Shown here piece by piece: positions 7,337 through 10,980 of a stretch of 10,980 nt of DNA (position 1 is the first letter of the stretch; every line of letters begins with the position of its first letter). The notes under the pieces were generated by a model. That model worked only from the letters and a program-made list of their open reading frames with translations, was not told the DNA's origin and did no database searches. This DNA is from Verrucomicrobiia bacterium. GTDB taxonomy: Bacteria; Verrucomicrobiota; Verrucomicrobiia; Opitutales; Opitutaceae. The position numbers and the translations under genes were made by a program. The DNA is taken from positions 1 through 10,980 of the forward strand of contig JAUHWE010000099.1 in NCBI GenBank assembly GCA_030424825.1. Direction: 5' to 3'.

Positions 7337-8811
7337 GGGCTTTGATCGGATTATCAATACTCGGGTTTCTGTTTGGCTCGACAGCTTTCCTGTATTCGAA
7401 GGCTGGGGATCGGCCCAACATTCTTTGGATCATTGCCGAAGACATGTCACAAGACTTGGGATGCTATGGAAACGAGTTCGTCCATACTCCCAATATTGAC
7501 CGGCTTGCTGCTCGAGGCATGAGGTTCAAAAATGTGTTCACGACGGGACCCGCCTGTTCGCCCAGCCGTACGGCGCTGGCGACAGGAGTATACCAGACCA
7601 CCCTCGGCGCCTACCACATGCGGTACAGCGAGGAATTGATGCCTCGCCTTCCAGAACGCATTAGAACCCTTCCGGAAATGCTCCGTGAGAATGGGTACTT
7701 CACGGGGAATATCTTCAATGTTTCGGGTACGGGAACCGGCAAAGACGACTGGCTTTTCAAGACATCCCGCAAGATCTGGGACACTCAGTCATGGGAGGAA
7801 TTGGTGGAGAATGAGCCGTTTTATGGCCTGGTTAATATGAGCCATTCACACCGTCCATTCGCTCGCGATTCTGAAATGAAAGTAGAGGAGGAGGGTGTGG
7901 AAATCCCTCCTTACTATCCGAATCATCCGGTTTCTCGAAAAGACTGGGCAGGCTACTTGGAAGATGTGAATCGGGCGGATGAGCTGGTGGGGGCGATATT
8001 AGAGAAGCTGGAAAGCGATGGTTTGGAGGACAATACGATTGTAGTCTTTCTGTCGGATCACGGTCGTCCGATGATACGCGCCAAAAATTGGCTCTATGAT
8101 AGTGGAACGCAAGTCCCGCTTGTCATCTACTATCCGGATAACGTTGAGAAGCCGTCACGGTTTAAGGCTGGGACAGAAAATAGAGACCTGATTAGCGGGG
8201 TTGATCTGGTGGCGGAGACGATTCTAGCGGCGGGCGGTAGGATCCCTGAATGGATGCAGGGGAGAAGTTTTCTTCGAGAAAAATCAGAGCCGAGGAAGGC
8301 GGTATTTACGGCAGTAGACCGTATAGGGAATATTAATACACGAAGCCGATCGGTACGGACTCATCATTTCAAATACATTCGAAATTATAAGATTCCTGGA
8401 TCGATCAATGAATCGACTACTGCTTATCGAAGAGCGATGCACCCCATGTATCACTTACTTCAAATCATGGGCGAGAAATCCCTACTGACGCCTGCTCAAG
8501 CTCGATTGCTGGAGCCGATGGCTCCTGAGGAGCTTTACGATTTAGAGAGCGATCCTTTCGAGATGATGAACCTGGTCGGCAATCCTGAATACGTTGTTCA
8601 ACACCATTCGCTCAAAGCAATGCTGGCCACGTGGATTGAAACGAGTGGCGACCGGGGTTTCGAGGCGGAGGATCCGGCTGTCGCAGCCTATTTCAATAGC
8701 TATGGTCAAACGACGACCAAGGATCTCGAAAAATATGGGGCGACGACCACTGACAGGTTACAGAAGGATTTCAATCACATGCGCGCCTATGTGCAGTCCC
8801 ATTTCGAATGA
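7333..8811 (+). CDS. secreted S1-type formylglycine sulfatase
   Basis: This 492-residue enzyme hydrolyses a sulfate ester, most likely on a carbohydrate. A Sec-type signal peptide (about 1-24, ending YSKA before GDRPN) directs it to the periplasm or outside. The key motif CSPSR (75-79) contains C75, the residue oxidised to formylglycine, with R79. Metal-binding and active-site elements include E36-D37 in IAEDMSQDLGCYG (many relatives have Asp-Asp here), H171 and H173 in SHSHRPFA, D242-H243 in SDHGRP, and K251 in KNWLYDSG. The C-terminal subdomain has ELYDLESDPFEMMNL, typical of full-length S1 sulfatases. Maturation needs a formylglycine-generating enzyme or anSME, which is not in this window. 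The ATG overlaps the LacI stop by 4 bp, implying translational coupling. The exact S1 subfamily and substrate cannot be told by eye. No damage is seen. Confidence 0.94.
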   Translation: MRALIGLSILGFLFGSTAFLYSKAGDRPNILWIIAEDMSQDLGCYGNEFVHTPNIDRLAARGMRFKNVFTTGPACSPSRTALATGVYQTTLGAYHMRYSEELMPRLPERIRTLPEMLRENGYFTGNIFNVSGTGTGKDDWLFKTSRKIWDTQSWEELVENEPFYGLVNMSHSHRPFARDSEMKVEEEGVEIPPYYPNHPVSRKDWAGYLEDVNRADELVGAILEKLESDGLEDNTIVVFLSDHGRPMIRAKNWLYDSGTQVPLVIYYPDNVEKPSRFKAGTENRDLISGVDLVAETILAAGGRIPEWMQGRSFLREKSEPRKAVFTAVDRIGNINTRSRSVRTHHFKYIRNYKIPGSINESTTAYRRAMHPMYHLLQIMGEKSLLTPAQARLLEPMAPEELYDLESDPFEMMNLVGNPEYVVQHHSLKAMLATWIETSGDRGFEAEDPAVAAYFNSYGQTTTKDLEKYGATTTDRLQKDFNHMRAYVQSHFE

Positions 8812-8979
8812 TGAGCGTAATTAAAAAGGTAGGATTCGCTCGGAATCAGCTTTCGCCCGCTTCATTTGAAGAACCTGATTTTAAGACAGTGACTTTATCC
8901 GGGACGTCCACCGTAATAGGCATCGTTCGATTCTGCCGTCCGAACTCCACAACAAGTTAAAATCAAAACCAGTTTATCA

Positions 8980-10212
8980 ATGATCAATCCGCGTAGACAA
9001 TTTATCCGACAAAGCCTTTTGGGAGTGGGTGCGCTTATGCTGGGCCAGAAATCCCTATTTGGCGATATCCATTCAGGAATCAAAATCACCAAGATCAGCC
9101 ACTATCGGGATCCCGAATACTTGAAGCCAACCTTTGCCCAGGCGAGGGACATTGTGGTGGTCGAGACTAACGCTGGAATCACGGGGATCGGCGAGGGCGG
9201 GTCGAAAGAGATGATCCAGAATTGCGCGGAGATGCTAATCGGGGAAGACCCATTTCGGATCGAGCATCTGTGGCAGAAGGTTTATCGGCAGTACTTTTAT
9301 CCTTCCGGTCGAGAGCGTCTTCACGCGATGGGCGGGCTGGATATGGCGCTGTGGGATATCAAAGGGAAGTACTTCAAGACGCCGGTCTACGAATTATTGG
9401 GGGGACTCACCCGCAACTATCTGCCCTGTTACTCGACGGGATTTCCCGACCAGGGCTCAGTTAAGGAAACGGCACGGGCCTGTATCGAAGCCGGATTCTA
9501 TGCCTATCGGGTTGGGACGGTATCTGATGGGCCCGTTTTCGACTCCCACCGGTTTCTCGATGAGAACTTCCGCTTTTATGAGCAAGTGCGAGAGGGTGTA
9601 GGCGAAAAGGGCCAATGGTGCACGGACTTTCATACGAGATTTGATACCGCCGAGGCCGTCACAATGGCACGAATGATCGAGCCTTTGAAACCATTGTTTG
9701 TAGAGGACTTGATCCGCTCTGAAAACCCCGGCGTGTACCGGGCATTGAGAGACCGAATCAATGTGCCAATCGCGGTGGGAGAGCAATTTGGGGATCGCTG
9801 GGACATCAACGAACTCATCGAAGAGAACCTGATCGACCACTCTAGAGTGACGCTTCCGAATGTGGGCGGTATCACTGAGATGAAGAAAATCGCGGCGCTT
9901 TGCGAAACGCACTACGTTGGAATGATTCCCCACTTTACCGGGCCTATCTCCACGGCGGCTTTGGTGCATGTATTGGCATCGTCTTCTGGCTTTGTCATGA
10001 CCGAGTTAACCAAGGACGGCCCTGAAGAAATCTCCTATCTCAATGACGACTATCTTTCCTTTAAGAACGGGAAGCTGTATCCCAATGAGAGGCCGGGGTT
10101 GGGGATCGAATTTAATCCCGAGAAGACTGAACTGGAAAATGTGATCACAAAGGGTTCGGAGTACGACCATCCCGTTTTCGAGCGGGGCGACGGATCCATC
10201 ACCAATTGGTGA
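8980..10212 (+). CDS. Tat-exported enolase-superfamily (mandelate racemase/galactonate dehydratase-like) enzyme
   Basis: This 410-residue enzyme has the enolase-superfamily N-terminal cap (about 33-145) and a barrel domain (about 146-370). The Mg ligands are D216 (CTDFHTRFD), E242 (LFVEDLI) and E268 (AVGEQFGDRWD). H218 two residues after the first ligand and H318 in PHFTGPIS match the acid/base pattern of D-galactonate dehydratase-like proteins, together with NVGGITEMKKIAALCE (294-309). The likely reaction is dehydration of an aldonic acid to a 2-keto-3-deoxy acid; racemase or cycloisomerase activity is possible. The N-terminus NPRRQFIRQSLLGVGALMLG is a twin-arginine signal without a lipobox Cys, implying folded export to the periplasm, unusual for a sugar-acid dehydratase. 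It follows the sulfatase by 168 bp; I found no definite promoter there, and no Shine-Dalgarno is evident before the ATG. Confidence 0.9.
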   Translation: MINPRRQFIRQSLLGVGALMLGQKSLFGDIHSGIKITKISHYRDPEYLKPTFAQARDIVVVETNAGITGIGEGGSKEMIQNCAEMLIGEDPFRIEHLWQKVYRQYFYPSGRERLHAMGGLDMALWDIKGKYFKTPVYELLGGLTRNYLPCYSTGFPDQGSVKETARACIEAGFYAYRVGTVSDGPVFDSHRFLDENFRFYEQVREGVGEKGQWCTDFHTRFDTAEAVTMARMIEPLKPLFVEDLIRSENPGVYRALRDRINVPIAVGEQFGDRWDINELIEENLIDHSRVTLPNVGGITEMKKIAALCETHYVGMIPHFTGPISTAALVHVLASSSGFVMTELTKDGPEEISYLNDDYLSFKNGKLYPNERPGLGIEFNPEKTELENVITKGSEYDHPVFERGDGSITNW

Positions 10213-10319
10213 ATACCGAAGGGGTTTGTAGCGATCGGACGCAAAACATTGGAAACGAAGTGACTAGTGATGGATGTATTCAATTTTAGGAGCGAGTTTT
10301 TACAGAGACTGCTCGAAGG

Positions 10320-10350
10320 AAATCGCGGCGTAAAGCGGCTCCAACGATTT
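10320..10350. repeat. short GC-rich repeat-like element before the SDR gene
   Basis: AAATCG (10320-10325) and CGATTT (10345-10350) can pair around a core reading CGGCGTAAAGCGGCTCC. The core contains a direct GCGGC repeat split by GTAAA. It resembles the hairpin at 1695-1718 and the general look of intergenic repeat families in Verrucomicrobia. It lies 11 bp upstream of the SDR start codon, so it forms part of that gene's leader. The stem is short and I rate this as a candidate only. Confidence 0.35.
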
Positions 10351-10361
10351 AGTTTGTTGAA

Positions 10362-10980
10362 ATGAAAGTTCTCGTTACAGGGGCTGCCGGACGTTTGGGC
10401 AGTTGTGTTTGCCGCATGCTTAGCGAGGCGGGTATCAAGTTTTTGGCGGTCGACAAAATCGCGGGCGACGAGACAGCCTATCCCATTGAAGTGGTCGATC
10501 TGCTCGATTGGCGAAAATGCGCTGATCTACTGATCGGAGTGGATGTCCTGGCCCATTTTGCCAATCACTCGAATTGGAACAGTGGAAATCCGCAGGAAGT
10601 CTACATCGAAAATGTTCAGATGAACATGAACCTGTTTCAGGCGGCCGCGAATGCGGGATGTAGGCGTATCGTCTTTTCCAGTTCCGTACAGGTCTTGGAT
10701 GGGCAGCTGCCCATTAAAGATCGGATGCGGCATCCAAATTTTCTGCCCTACATTCCAATGGATTCGAACATGCCAGCGATTCCTCGCAACAGTTATGGAC
10801 TGAGTAAACAGGCCGCTGAAGATGCCCTAGCGTATTTTTCTGAAACGGCAGGAATGAGCTGTATTGCCATTCGCTACCCCTTGCTCGTGGATTCGCAGAT
10901 GCTTAAGGTAGCCATGAAGAACGGAGGTATGTATCGGGGTAATTGTTACGATGGCTTTACCTACTTGCCAGTCTATTCAG
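10362..10980 (+). CDS. extended SDR, NAD-dependent epimerase/dehydratase family, 3' end cut by the window edge
   Basis: From the ATG at 10362 the frame is open for 206 residues to the right edge. The protein starts MKVLVTGAAGRLGSCVC, a Rossmann fold with the TGxxGxxG cofactor loop at residues 6-13. The expected DVLAHFA segment (61-67) follows, then the catalytic triad candidates S106-S108 (IVFSSSVQ), Y145 and K149 (YGLSK). Full-length members are about 270-340 residues, so roughly two thirds is visible. It would be a cytoplasmic NAD(P)-dependent oxidoreductase or epimerase acting on a sugar, nucleotide sugar or uronic acid. The opening LVTGAAGRLG resembles uronate dehydrogenases, which would fit a sugar-acid locus, but this is a weak match. 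It starts 149 bp after the enolase-superfamily gene on the same strand and probably belongs to the same cluster. No Shine-Dalgarno is evident. Confidence 0.88.
   Translation, partial: MKVLVTGAAGRLGSCVCRMLSEAGIKFLAVDKIAGDETAYPIEVVDLLDWRKCADLLIGVDVLAHFANHSNWNSGNPQEVYIENVQMNMNLFQAAANAGCRRIVFSSSVQVLDGQLPIKDRMRHPNFLPYIPMDSNMPAIPRNSYGLSKQAAEDALAYFSETAGMSCIAIRYPLLVDSQMLKVAMKNGGMYRGNCYDGFTYLPVYS

Noticed and set aside
8844..8880. Possible terminator after the sulfatase (AATCAG / CTGATT, then TTTT)
   Set aside because: The stem is only 6 bp with a long loop, so it is not distinguishable from chance.
9457..9969. 170-codon minus-strand frame inside the enolase-superfamily gene
   Set aside because: It is antisense to the metal-ligand region of a clearly coding gene.

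Overview
The window is about half GC and reads as accessory chromosome from a marine-type Verrucomicrobium, with Opitutales/Puniceicoccales-like lineages as the best guess and a planctomycete as the alternative. The evidence is indirect: a secreted Cys-type sulfatase, an SSS symporter, a LacI regulator with an atypical hinge ending in a GIPENPKVVLVD motif, a Tat-exported enolase-superfamily enzyme, weak or absent Shine-Dalgarno sequences, and GC-rich hairpin repeats between genes. No rRNA, tRNA, CRISPR array or transposase gene was seen.

Layout. (1) Positions 1-1639, minus strand: a nearly complete NodU/CmcH/TobZ-type O-carbamoyltransferase that runs off the left edge. (2) 1640-1994: a divergent intergenic region with a small hairpin and an 11-bp direct repeat spaced 50 bp apart. 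(3) 1995-3776, plus: an SLC13/DASS-type permease with two central RCK_C (TrkA-C) domains. (4) 3777-4537: a 761-bp gap with a near-perfect 26-bp inverted repeat just after the permease, a second eroded inverted repeat, and two palindromes ahead of the next gene. (5) 4538 to the right edge, all plus strand: SSS sodium/solute symporter, LacI-family regulator, sulfatase, Tat-signal enolase-superfamily dehydratase, and an extended SDR (NAD-dependent epimerase/dehydratase) cut by the right edge.

How the genes may work together (inference). The last five genes look like a substrate-specific catabolic locus. The sulfatase would remove sulfate from a carbohydrate or sugar acid in the periplasm. The enolase-superfamily enzyme, which has the ligand and catalytic pattern of galactonate-dehydratase-like members, would dehydrate or isomerise an aldonic or uronic acid. 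The symporter would import a product, the SDR would oxidise or epimerise a sugar, and the LacI protein would sense the inducer. Symporter and regulator are 45 bp apart and regulator and sulfatase overlap by 4 bp (ATGA), so these three are probably co-transcribed. The SLC13/RCK_C permease lies upstream across a long gap; such carriers move sulfate or dicarboxylates, so a role in handling released sulfate is possible but unproven. The carbamoyltransferase is probably unrelated to this pathway.

I found no clear evidence of a wholly new system. The most interesting points are the Tat-exported sugar-acid dehydratase beside a sulfatase, the regulator-sulfatase overlap, the palindromes ahead of the symporter, and the intergenic hairpin elements.
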